A stretch of 64,000 nucleotides of DNA, taken from assembly GCF_034262375.1 (NCBI RefSeq), contig NZ_CP139558.1:1054001-1118000 (forward strand), read 5' to 3'. This stretch comes from Mucilaginibacter sabulilitoris (lineage in GTDB: Bacteria > Bacteroidota > Bacteroidia > Sphingobacteriales > Sphingobacteriaceae). This document shows, one piece after another, positions 45,000-53,312 of the stretch. The position numbers and the translations under genes are program-made. The notes under the pieces are model-generated. The model saw only the letters and a program-made list of their open reading frames with translations, had not been told where the DNA came from and searched no databases. Numbering within the stretch: the first letter of the stretch is position 1; each line of letters starts with the position of its first letter.

Positions 45000-45429
45000 A
45001 TGTATAGGCCAAAACCATATTGTATTTCGAAAAAGTCGGTGCAGGAAGCTTACTTGAAGATCAAAACCAACAAAGGGGCATCTGGTGTAGACCAGATGAG
45101 TATGGAAGCATTTGACCAACAGCCACAGAAACATCTGTATAAGCTATGGAACCAAATGAGTTCAGGCAGCTATATGCCCCCTGCGATTAAACTGGTGGAG
45201 ATACCCAAGAAAGATGGCGGTAAAAGGCCATTAGGTATACCTACCATAACCGACCGTATCGGACAAGCGGTGGTAGCCGGGATGTTGGGAAAGGTGGTCG
45301 ACAACCTTTTCCATGATGATTCCTACGGCTACCGGCCTAAGAAATCTGCGTTGCAGGCAGTTGCCAAAACCCGTGAAAGGTGTTGGGAATATCACTGGCT
45401 GCTGGACGTAGATATCAAAGGGTTCTTCG
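45000..45429 (+). CDS. ltrA: Outer intron reverse transcriptase/maturase, 5' exon
   Basis: N-terminal 143 codons plus one base of a group II intron RT. Motifs: NKGASGVDQMSMEAF (RT0/1), IPKKDGGKRPLGIPTITDR (RT2), and WLLDVDIKGFF, the block with the first catalytic Asp, where the coding sequence stops at the inner intron. Unspliced, translation continues only four codons to a TAA at 45441. Joining to 47341-48170 restores the frame (TTC-G/AC-AAC, giving Phe-Asp-Asn). A strong SD lies about 8 bp before the ATG, unlike most host genes here. Confidence 0.9.
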
Positions 45430-45948
45430 GTGCGCCGGGCTAAGTTCGGCATTTTCAGCAGGTGAGATTCCTGTCTCAGCAAGGGCTAAGCCTGCCCACT
45501 GAGAATCGAGCCTTGAGTGCGTTAGGTAACGAAGCGTGCTAAGCGTAGGCAGAGCGATGACCGGGCCACAACGCAAGTGAAGCTATTGAGCCTCGTTATT
45601 AGAGAACCGGAGGCCGACAGGCTCGAAGAACCTGGAAGGCAAAAGTAGGCACTCGCAGAAGGCGAGAGTGTTGGAGACTCCGGCGGGGTCTTAGGGCGTG
45701 GCACGGCAGAAACGGAAATGACGGAAACCCGGGAGATCCATACCAGTCCTTGTCGGGAAGATAAGGTACACCGGACTAAAGGAGCTCCGAAGAAAGGTGG
45801 AGGCTGATATGGAAGTCGGACCTGTTCATAGTATTCTGAGCGCAGGAAAGCTGCGTACACGGGGAAGGGACAGGCAGGAATGTAACACAGTAAAGGGACA
45901 CATGAACCTTACAAATTATGGAAACATGAACACAGAGAAGGAGAACGC

Positions 45949-47238
45949 ATGAAAACGCAACTGAGCAGTGTAGCCGTGAAGGCAAAATTAGACAAGAGGA
46001 CGGTGTTCACCTCTTTGGCGCATCTTTTAACACCAACTTTCTTAAAGGAAACATGGAAGAAGATGAACAAGAAAGGAGCGCCGGGAATCGACAAGGAAAC
46101 AATGGCAGCTTTTGCAGAAAAGCTGGAAGAAAGAGTACAAGAAATGCACGAACAATTACGAGCAGGTAAGTATTATGCGCCACCAGTACGCCGGGTAGAA
46201 ATACCCAAAGATGGAGCCAAAACGAGATTGTTGGGTATACCCACCGTTTCCGACCGGTTGCTGCAAGCTGCTGTAGCAAGGATACTGAATGCCGTGTTCG
46301 AGCCTGTCTTTCTGAACTCATCATGGGGTTACAGGCCAAAGCGAGATGCACATGGCGCGATAGGCGCATTACGAAGCCACATTATTGCAGGCAAGGTAAT
46401 GCAAGTCTATGAAGCAGATATACGTGCCTACTTTGACAGGGTAAATCATGATTGGTTAAGACAATTTCTAAAGCAGAAAATTGCAGACCCGGTAATACTC
46501 CGATTGGTTGACAAATGGCTCCGGGCGGGAATAATGTCCGACGGGCTGAAAATCAGTAAAGAAGACGGAGTACCACAGGGTGGCCCGGTATCGTGCATAC
46601 TGGCAAATGTATATCTGCATTACGTACTCGACCTATGGTTTGAAAAGAAGTTAAAAGCTTCTTGTAACGGCGAAGCACACCTGGTGCGTTACGTGGACGA
46701 TTTTGTGGCTTGTTTCCAATATGAAAGAGACGCGATTCGCTTTGGCAAGGAACTGAAGGAACGCTTCCAGGAGTTTCATCTGGAACTGGCAGAAGAAAAG
46801 ACAAGGTCAATGCCATTCGGGCGGTTCGCCAGAGAACGGGGCAAAAGCTTTAACCAACCTGTTGGAAAGTTCGACTTTCTTGGCTTCGCTCACATCTGTG
46901 GGACAGACCATGAAGGTAAGTTCGTTCTAATTCGAAAACCCAGACAGAAAAGCTGTCGAAAGTTCCTTGACAGGGTAAAGGAATGGTTGAAACGACATCC
47001 ACACTATGATGTGTGGGATCAGCAGAGGCAAATACTGTCGATGTTGAGAGGTTTCTATCAATACTACGCCTTAACACATTGTGTGGAGAAATTGAACCTG
47101 ATAAGGCTCTATGTGAGAAGGTGTTGGCGCTTTGCTATCAGACGCAAAAGCCAGCGCACTCGCTCGCAATGGGGATATCTGGACAATAAAAAGTGGTTTG
47201 AAATGCCCTATCCACAATTGTTACACGCTAATATCTAA
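45949..47238 (+). CDS. ltrA: Inner intron reverse transcriptase/maturase
   Basis: 429 residues, intact. Motifs: NKKGAPGIDKETMAAF, RVEIPKDGAKTRLLGIPTVSDRLLQ, the catalytic block VYEADIRAYFDRVNHDWL, DGVPQGGPVSCILANVYLHYVLD, LVRYVDDFVACF (YVDD) and FDFLGFAH, followed by a maturase X domain ending in VRRCWRFAIRRKSQR. No HNH endonuclease domain is evident. A good SD (AAGGAGA) precedes the ATG. It is divergent from the outer intron's RT (YADD type), so the two introns are not recent copies of each other. Confidence 0.93.
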   Translation: MKTQLSSVAVKAKLDKRTVFTSLAHLLTPTFLKETWKKMNKKGAPGIDKETMAAFAEKLEERVQEMHEQLRAGKYYAPPVRRVEIPKDGAKTRLLGIPTVSDRLLQAAVARILNAVFEPVFLNSSWGYRPKRDAHGAIGALRSHIIAGKVMQVYEADIRAYFDRVNHDWLRQFLKQKIADPVILRLVDKWLRAGIMSDGLKISKEDGVPQGGPVSCILANVYLHYVLDLWFEKKLKASCNGEAHLVRYVDDFVACFQYERDAIRFGKELKERFQEFHLELAEEKTRSMPFGRFARERGKSFNQPVGKFDFLGFAHICGTDHEGKFVLIRKPRQKSCRKFLDRVKEWLKRHPHYDVWDQQRQILSMLRGFYQYYALTHCVEKLNLIRLYVRRCWRFAIRRKSQRTRSQWGYLDNKKWFEMPYPQLLHANI

Positions 47239-47267
47239 TTATGCAAAGAATGGACAAACATCCTGAA

Positions 47268-47300
47268 GAGCCCGTTGCGGGAAATCTGCACGGCGGGTTC
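47268..47300 (+). ncRNA. Inner intron domain V
   Basis: GAGCCCGTTGCGGGAAATCT and the complementary CACGGCGGGTTC form the conserved 34-nt-class catalytic hairpin with a GAAA-like tetraloop region. Domain VI with the bulged branch-point A follows immediately. Confidence 0.85.
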
Positions 47301-47340
47301 TGTGGGGGAAGCAAGGGAGTAATCTGTGCTTCTACCCGAC

Positions 47341-48170
47341 ACAACATCCCGCATGATCTGCTCATGCTGTCTGTTGAGAAACATGCAGCGGACGAATGGA
47401 TGGTAGTATACATCAAAAGATGGCTGGTAGCACCCTTGCAACTGGAAGATGGAACGATAGTGCAAAGGACGAAAGGCGTGCCGCAAGGCTCGGTGATCGG
47501 TCCCATACTATCAAACCTTTACCTGCATTACGCAATGGATATGTGGCTGATGAACAACTATCCCGACTTAGCTTTCGAGCGGTATGCGGATGATGCAGTC
47601 ATTCATTGCAGGCGAGAAGAACAAGCTATCTGTTTAAAGGAACTACTGGCTAAGCGACTGAAGGATTGCGGACTGGAGATGCACGAAGACAAAACAAAGA
47701 TCGTCTACTGCAAAGACAGCAACCGTACCAACAAAAGCCCCAAAGTAGTATCGTTCGACTTCCTTGGTTACACGTTCAAGCCGCGACAAGCGCAGAACAG
47801 CCAACGGAAAGAGGACTTTACCAACTTCCTGCCGGGCGTAAGCACAAAGGCAATGACAGCGATGAATGAAAAGCTGAACAACATGCCGATACTGCGCATA
47901 CCAGGCATCGAAGTCGAGGCAGTTGCCAAAGCCATAAATCCTGTCCTGCAAGGTTGGATTAACTACTATGGCAAGTTCTATGCGACAAGGTTGAGAGACT
48001 TTATGCGCACGATAAATGCCAAAATAGCCAACTGGGCAATACGGAAATACAAAAAGCTTAGAACCAGCGTCACCAGAGGAATGAAATGGGTAAGCAGCCT
48101 TTACAGGCGTAAACCCAACTTGTTCGCACACTGGGCATTCGGTGCTAAGCCATTAATGGAACTACGATAA
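47341..48170 (+). CDS. ltrA: Outer intron reverse transcriptase/maturase, 3' exon
   Basis: Remaining 276 codons of the split RT: NIPHDLLMLSVEKH continues the catalytic block, then KGVPQGSVIGPILSNLYLHYAMD, FERYADDAVIHC (YADD catalytic pair), FDFLGYTFKPR and a maturase-specific C-terminus (VLQGWINYYGKFY...WAIRKYKKL). The open frame also extends back to 47241 through intron sequence, but that part encodes the inner intron's domain V/VI and is not protein-like. The spliced product would be 419 residues, a usual length for this family. Confidence 0.9.
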
Positions 48171-48173
48171 TGG

Positions 48174-48207
48174 GAGCCGTATGCGCGGAGACGTGCACGT
48201 ACGGTTC
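48174..48207 (+). ncRNA. Outer intron domain V
   Basis: GAGCCGTATGCGCGGAGACG and GTGCACGTACGGTTC form the catalytic domain V hairpin, 3 nt after the RT stop. The CAGGC/GCCTG domain VI stem with a candidate bulged A (48240) follows. Confidence 0.85.
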
Positions 48208-48265
48208 TGATAGAATCTCAGGCTGCAATGCCTGGGTTTACTAACTAATATCTAAATGATTAACT

Positions 48266-48302
48266 AACCAAAGGGCTGCGTCTTAGAGGTGGTCCTTTGG
48301 TT
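48266..48302 (+). terminator. Displaced terminator of the susCD operon
   Basis: AACCAAAGG (48266-48274) pairs with CCTTTGGTT (48294-48302) around a 19-nt loop. No long T-run follows, so it is weak, but its position just beyond the intron suggests it once followed susD. Confidence 0.5.
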
Positions 48303-48370
48303 AATATTATATTGATCAGGGCTCGTTATTTACGGGTTAAAATAACAAGCGGTGTTAAAGGGATATGGGA

Positions 48371-48511
48371 ATGGAATATTTATTAGCCAAACTTTTCAAA
48401 AGCAACATGATCAGGGTATTGCTCATGCTGTTTTTCCTGGAGCTCCATGCCTCGTTATCACCCGGGTCACAAATAAGGTATGTGTGCTTTGATATACCAT
48501 GGTGTATATGA
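48371..48511 (+). pseudogene. 5' stub of an HTCS sensor gene
   Basis: 46 codons from the ATG at 48371. MIRVLLMLFFLELHASLSPG is a signal peptide followed by SQIRYV, the way hybrid two-component (HTCS) proteins begin before their QGLSNN propeller motif. After RYV the frame enters the direct repeat copy 2 and stops at TGA 48509-48511. A real HTCS gene therefore seems to have been cut off here. Confidence 0.6.
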
Positions 48512-48688
48512 ATGCTTTAAATGCAATAAAGTCGGATTTTTACAAAAAAAAGTCCATTTCAATCAAATTTTGAAATGTGGTTTACTGTAGGTTTGACTTA
48601 ACCAATATAAAGAAGCAATACCTCAAAACTTTGCATTAATATCCCTGCACTAACGGTCTTACCGATGATAAAATTATCAGCGCCACAG
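48485..48688 (+). repeat. Direct repeat copy 2 (about 204 bp)
   Basis: Near-identical to 39296-39501, same orientation; ends in both copies at ATCAGCGCCACAG. The left boundary falls exactly where the HTCS stub loses homology. The right side continues into the 165-bp leader of the intact HTCS gene. Confidence 0.9.
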
Positions 48689-48853
48689 ATAAATGAACAA
48701 TAAAAAACTAAATTATGCTTCAAAAATTTGGGGGTTTTTGGAATTATATAGTCAGAATTCGATATTTACGAAAACCATATCCGGAAAATCTTGCATTTAT
48801 TGCTGATAACCTGATCTATTGATTGAATTTTATAAATATCCGATCTTTAAGCT

Positions 48854-51800
48854 ATGAGATATAAATTAGCCCTAAGCGCTCTTAGCTTACTGTTGATGCT
48901 TCGTGTTGTTTTTGCGCAAAATGGCAAATACCAATTTTCACAACTGAATATAAGCAATGGTTTGTCTCACAATCAGGTCAATTGTGTTTTTAAAGATTCT
49001 GAAGGTTTTATGTGGTTCGGCACTGCCTCGGGCCTTAATCGTTACGATGGTTATACGTTAAAAATATTCAAACATGATGCTGATGATAAAAAATCCCTTA
49101 TCGGCGATTTTATAACCGGTATTTTTGAAGGGCCGGATAAAAAGCTATGGGTATCAACCCGAAGTGGCTATTGTTTTTATAACCCCGAAACAGAGCAGTT
49201 TGATAGTGATATTTCACTCATGGCCGGTTCTTTAAAAATCCCGGGATATCCCTATGTCTCTAAAATGATCCGCAACGGCAAAGGCGAGTTTTGGTTTGTC
49301 TGCCCGGATTCTGGCCTTTACAGGTATAATGAATTAAACAAAACAACCAGGCGGTACTATCACCATCGATCCGGTTCATTATTGCATTCAAATCTTATTG
49401 CAGATATTACACGGGATGCAGTTGGTAATATATGGCTGGTATACCATGATGGCGTGGTTGAAAAACTTGACATCAAACAGAACAAAATTACTTATCACAC
49501 CGATCTTTTTAGTAAATCTGCCAGTAATAAGGAGGGATATTACGCAATTACCGTAGACCGGGATAATGATTTATGGTTATACTCTCCTAATTTTAATTCC
49601 GGCGCATATTATTACAGTCCTTCTTCGGGAGCATTCAGGCACATTACCGATGAATCGGGCGTAGTAAAATTAAAGTCCAATAACATTAGCAATATTATCC
49701 AGGCTGATGATGGCCTGATATGGATAGCCACCGATCATGGCGGTATAAACGTGCTGGATAAAAAAAGTTTCATGGTCACCTATTTATTGAACCGGGAGGA
49801 TGATGGCAAATCGCTAAGTCAAAACAGTGTGACCCTTTATAAAGATGATTCCGGTATTATGTGGGCCGGCACATTTAAAGAAGGGGTAAGTTATTATCAT
49901 AAAAATATTATCAGGTTCCCGCTCTACAAGCATTTTGCTTCTGATCCCAGAAGTTTAAGTTTTGAAGATGTTAATAAGTTTGCCGAAGATAAAAGTGGCA
50001 ATCTGTGGATTGGTACAAACGGCGGCGGTCTGGTTTACTTTGACCGTAAAGCGGGTAGTTTCAAACAATATAAACATGAGCCGGACAATCCAAACAGCCT
50101 CAGTAGTGATATTATCGTCACTTTATGTATTGATCATGATCAGAAGTTATGGATAGGTACTTATTTTGGTGGGCTGGACTGTTTTGACGGAAAGCAATTC
50201 ATTCATTATAAACATGACGATAAAGTAGCCGGCAGCATTGCTGATAACCGGGTATGGAATATTCTTGAAGATTCTTCCAACAGGTTATGGGTAGGAACAT
50301 TTGCAGCAGGGCTTCAAATATTTGACAGGACCAAAAAAATGTTTTCCCCATCATTTAAGCAAACAGATATCAGGAGCCCTTATGTATCCGCGCTTTTTGA
50401 GGACAGGAAGGGTAATATTTGGGTGGGGGGATACTTTGGGATAGATGTAATTTTAAAAAAGACAGGTCGTGTAATTCACTATAGCGCTGGAAAAAAAGAT
50501 GCAAACAATTTGATCAGTAACAGTATCAATGGTATCAACCAGGATAGCCGCGGGCTTATCTGGATAGCAACGCGTGATGGACTGAGCATGCTGAACCCGG
50601 AAACCGGTTTTTTTAAATCCTTAAGAAAGCAGAATGGACTGCCGGACAATACCGTACTGGATATACTGGAGGACAACCAGGGGGCAATCTGGTTAAGTAC
50701 GGCAAACGGGTTGAGCAGGGTAACACTTACTCCTGATAAAGCTGCTTACACGTTCAGGTTTGAAAACTTTGATGAAACTGACGGCCTGCAGGGCCGGGAA
50801 TTTAATGTGCAGGCGGCACTCAAAACCAGTAAGGGCAAATTAATATTTGGAGGAGGGCATGGTTTTAACATTTTCGATCCTTTAACTATACATGCCAATA
50901 TATATAAACCTAAATTGGTCTTCACTGATTTTTTGCTGTTTAACAAAAGCATCAAGGCTAAAGAGGAAGTTAATGGACATATTGTATTATCAAAAGCCAT
51001 TACGGCAACGCGCACGTTGACATTAAAGCACAGCGAAAACGTATTTACCATTGAATTTGCGGCATTGAACTTCTTTAACCCTAATAAGGTAAAACATCAG
51101 TACATGATGGAAGGCTTTGACAAGGACTGGCTTGATGCGAATAATGCCACCCGAAAAGCCACCTATACCAACCTTGACGGTGGCGATTATATTTTTAAAG
51201 TGCGGGCGATCAGTCAGGAAGGAAGATGGGAGCCTGATTACATAACGTTAAGAATTAAAGTATTGCCCCCGTTCTGGAAGTCGACCATAGCCTATTTTAT
51301 TTACATACTGCTTTTGGCCGGAATTCTCTTTTTCATGCGCCGGCGTGGAATTCAAAAAATAAGAAGGCAGTTTGAAATTGAAAAAGAGAAGCAGGATGCT
51401 AAATTATTAATTGAGCATGAACGACAGGAAGCCAGGCGTATGCATGAACTTGATATGATGAAGATCAAGTTTTTTACAAATGTAAGCCATGAATTCAGAA
51501 CCCCCTTATCATTAATCATAGCCCCCGTTGATAAGATTTTAAAGCATACTGAGGCGGAGGAACAAAGACACCAACTGCAGTTGATCAACCGTAATGCTAA
51601 ACGTTTATTAAATATGGTAAACCAGTTGCTTGACTTCAGAAAAATGGAAGTACAAGAGCTCCGGCTGCATACCAGGAGCGGGGACATTATAGGCTTTATC
51701 GAAGAAATCGTGTATTCCTTCTCGGATATTGCGGAGAAAAAGTACATCAGACTGGTATTTGACTCGGAAATCCAAAGCCTTGTAATCAACTTTGATCCCG

Positions 51801-53005
51801 ATAAAATAGAGCGCATCATCTTCAATCTGCTTTCCAATGCATTTAAATTTACACAGGACGGCGGACATATTAGTGTTTTATTGGCGATGAGGGAAGAAAC
51901 ACCTGGTAAACGGTTACTGGAGATCAAGGTTATTGATACAGGTATCGGAATCCCCCTGGATAAGCAGGACAGAATTTTTGAACGTTTTTTTCAAAATGAA
52001 GTGCCTGGCTCTATGGTTAATCAGGGCAGTGGTATAGGTTTGTCCATAACAAGGGAATTTGTCCGGCTGCATAATGGCGAAATATCAGTAGAGAGCGAAC
52101 CGGGACAGGGTAGTTATTTTACAATACTGTTGCCTGTTGACTTAACAACTGAGGAACAATTAGCCGCCCATGCATCTGATATTTCCGAAGCGGCACTAAT
52201 AGAAAGCCAGACCTGGTTACCGGCAGGAACCGGCAGCACAATTAAAAAACTGACTGTTTTACTGGTTGAAGACAATGAAGATTTTCGTTTTTACCTGAAG
52301 GACAATTTAAATGAAATCTTTCATATCATCGAGGCTGCTAATGGCAGGGAGGGATGGCAGAAGACCCTGGCCCTGCACCCTAACCTCGTAGTCAGTGATA
52401 TCAGTATGCCCGAGATGAATGGTATTGACCTATGTCGGAAAATACGTAATGATAAACGGACATCACACATACCTGTGGTATTACTTACCGCTGTTACCGG
52501 GGATGAGCAGCAATTGCAGGGGCTTGAAACCGGGGCCAATGACTACCTCACCAAGCCTTTCAATTTCGAGATACTGACGTCGAAATTGAAAAATATACTG
52601 GCCATGCAGGAAGATATGCGGAAAACTTATCAAAAGCAACTTGAGGTTAGGCCAACAGAAATAGTGTCCGATTCATTTGATGAAGCGTTTATAAAAAAAG
52701 CAGTACAATTGATTGAAAAAAATATGGACAACGCCGATTTCTCGGTAGAAGAACTGAGCAGTGAATTGTGCGTAAGCCGGGTAACATTGTATAAAAGAGC
52801 GTTGGCGTTAACAGGAAAGTCACCGGTAGACCTTATCCGGTCTATTCGTCTGAAGCGCGCTGCTCAATTACTTGAAAGTTCACAGCTAACTATATCTCAG
52901 ATAGCATACAAAGTTGGTTTTAAAAGCCAAAAGTATTTCGTGCGATGCTTTAAAGCAGAATTTAATTGCCTTCCGTCTGCATATGCAGGTAATAAAAATA
53001 AGTAA
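48854..53005 (+). CDS. Hybrid two-component system sensor-regulator (HTCS)
   Basis: 1383 residues. Signal peptide (VVFAQNG), about 14 Reg_prop beta-propeller repeats (e.g. GLSHNQVNCVFKDSEGFMWFG, then LWIGT repeats), a Y_Y_Y domain (about 720-800), one membrane helix (about 812-832), a HisKA domain with the phospho-His near 879 (FFTNVSHEFRTPLS), HATPase (N- and G-boxes, DTGIGIP, GSGIGLSI), a receiver with Asp about 1181 (VVSDISMPEMNG), and a C-terminal AraC HTH (RAAQLLESSQLTISQIAYKVGF). It senses an oligosaccharide in the periplasm and activates PUL genes on either side. Confidence 0.95.
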   Translation: MRYKLALSALSLLLMLRVVFAQNGKYQFSQLNISNGLSHNQVNCVFKDSEGFMWFGTASGLNRYDGYTLKIFKHDADDKKSLIGDFITGIFEGPDKKLWVSTRSGYCFYNPETEQFDSDISLMAGSLKIPGYPYVSKMIRNGKGEFWFVCPDSGLYRYNELNKTTRRYYHHRSGSLLHSNLIADITRDAVGNIWLVYHDGVVEKLDIKQNKITYHTDLFSKSASNKEGYYAITVDRDNDLWLYSPNFNSGAYYYSPSSGAFRHITDESGVVKLKSNNISNIIQADDGLIWIATDHGGINVLDKKSFMVTYLLNREDDGKSLSQNSVTLYKDDSGIMWAGTFKEGVSYYHKNIIRFPLYKHFASDPRSLSFEDVNKFAEDKSGNLWIGTNGGGLVYFDRKAGSFKQYKHEPDNPNSLSSDIIVTLCIDHDQKLWIGTYFGGLDCFDGKQFIHYKHDDKVAGSIADNRVWNILEDSSNRLWVGTFAAGLQIFDRTKKMFSPSFKQTDIRSPYVSALFEDRKGNIWVGGYFGIDVILKKTGRVIHYSAGKKDANNLISNSINGINQDSRGLIWIATRDGLSMLNPETGFFKSLRKQNGLPDNTVLDILEDNQGAIWLSTANGLSRVTLTPDKAAYTFRFENFDETDGLQGREFNVQAALKTSKGKLIFGGGHGFNIFDPLTIHANIYKPKLVFTDFLLFNKSIKAKEEVNGHIVLSKAITATRTLTLKHSENVFTIEFAALNFFNPNKVKHQYMMEGFDKDWLDANNATRKATYTNLDGGDYIFKVRAISQEGRWEPDYITLRIKVLPPFWKSTIAYFIYILLLAGILFFMRRRGIQKIRRQFEIEKEKQDAKLLIEHERQEARRMHELDMMKIKFFTNVSHEFRTPLSLIIAPVDKILKHTEAEEQRHQLQLINRNAKRLLNMVNQLLDFRKMEVQELRLHTRSGDIIGFIEEIVYSFSDIAEKKYIRLVFDSEIQSLVINFDPDKIERIIFNLLSNAFKFTQDGGHISVLLAMREETPGKRLLEIKVIDTGIGIPLDKQDRIFERFFQNEVPGSMVNQGSGIGLSITREFVRLHNGEISVESEPGQGSYFTILLPVDLTTEEQLAAHASDISEAALIESQTWLPAGTGSTIKKLTVLLVEDNEDFRFYLKDNLNEIFHIIEAANGREGWQKTLALHPNLVVSDISMPEMNGIDLCRKIRNDKRTSHIPVVLLTAVTGDEQQLQGLETGANDYLTKPFNFEILTSKLKNILAMQEDMRKTYQKQLEVRPTEIVSDSFDEAFIKKAVQLIEKNMDNADFSVEELSSELCVSRVTLYKRALALTGKSPVDLIRSIRLKRAAQLLESSQLTISQIAYKVGFKSQKYFVRCFKAEFNCLPSAYAGNKNK

Positions 53006-53015
53006 CGTTTTGGGA

Positions 53016-53066
53016 GCAAAAGAGGTGAACGATAGCCTGAATCGTACGCTTCTTTTGCCTTTTTTG
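53016..53066 (+). terminator. Intrinsic terminator of the HTCS gene
   Basis: GCAAAAGA (53016-53023) pairs with TCTTTTGC (53051-53058), followed by CTTTTTT. The loop is long (27 nt) with internal pairing. Confidence 0.7.
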
Positions 53067-53312
53067 TTAACGTTTCTTTTATCGATTTCAGCTTCTATCG
53101 GTCTGAATTTTTGACACTAACAGTTTAAGGTATTGTTAATCAGAATGTTGATTTGTATTAACATTTGTACCCCCATTTATAAACAATCGATTGCGTAATG
53201 CTTTTTAGCTTTAAGCCGGTAAAACCAATAACTGATCTTCAGATCACCTGGTGCAATTAAAAGCTAAGTCTATTGGTGACTTCCAATATTATAACCTAAT
53301 TAATTTAATACT

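Larger units (their letters stand above)
45430..47340 (+). mobile_element. Inner group II intron nested in the outer RT gene
   Basis: 1911 nt. Starts with GTGCG (45430-45434), matching the 5' consensus GUGYG, and ends in ...CCCGAC (AY consensus). Domain V is GAGCCCGTTGCG...CGGCGGGTTC (47268-47300). Domain VI pairs GGGGGAAGCA with TGCTTC-A-CCC-type bases and leaves a single bulged A at 47334, six nucleotides before the 3' end, a branch-point position. It carries its own complete RT. Excision restores the outer RT ORF exactly. Confidence 0.9.
44484..48245 (+). mobile_element. Outer group II intron (host of a nested intron)
   Basis: The 5' end is placed at GTGCTG (44484), close to the GUGYG consensus. 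About 515 nt of structured non-coding RNA precede an SD sequence (AGGAGG) and the RT ORF. The 3' end has a typical domain V (GAGCCGTATGCG...GTACGGTTC, 48174-48207), then a domain VI hairpin (CAGGC/GCCTG) and a terminal ...CTAAC; the exact 3' nucleotide is uncertain by a few bases. The RT ORF is split by the inner intron at 45430-47340; without it the outer element is about 1.85 kb. It lies between susD and its terminator. Confidence 0.88.

Noticed and set aside
44673..45057. Two overlapping plus-strand ORFs of about 100 codons
   Set aside because: They lie in the structured 5' RNA of the outer group II intron, overlap each other in different frames and have no protein-like sequence.
47241..47340. 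5' part of the 309-codon ORF ending at 48170
   Set aside because: It translates domain V/VI of the inner intron; the real coding part starts at 47341 after splicing.
45430..47340. Simple frameshift or disruption of the outer RT by an IS element
   Set aside because: There is no transposase or terminal inverted repeat; instead group II 5' and 3' consensus ends, domains V and VI and a second RT are present, and the ORF is restored exactly.
47643..48131. 162-codon minus-strand ORF
   Set aside because: Antisense shadow of the outer intron RT 3' exon, whose motifs are clear on the plus strand.
51352..51927. 191-codon minus-strand ORF
   Set aside because: It is an antisense shadow of the histidine kinase domain of the HTCS gene.
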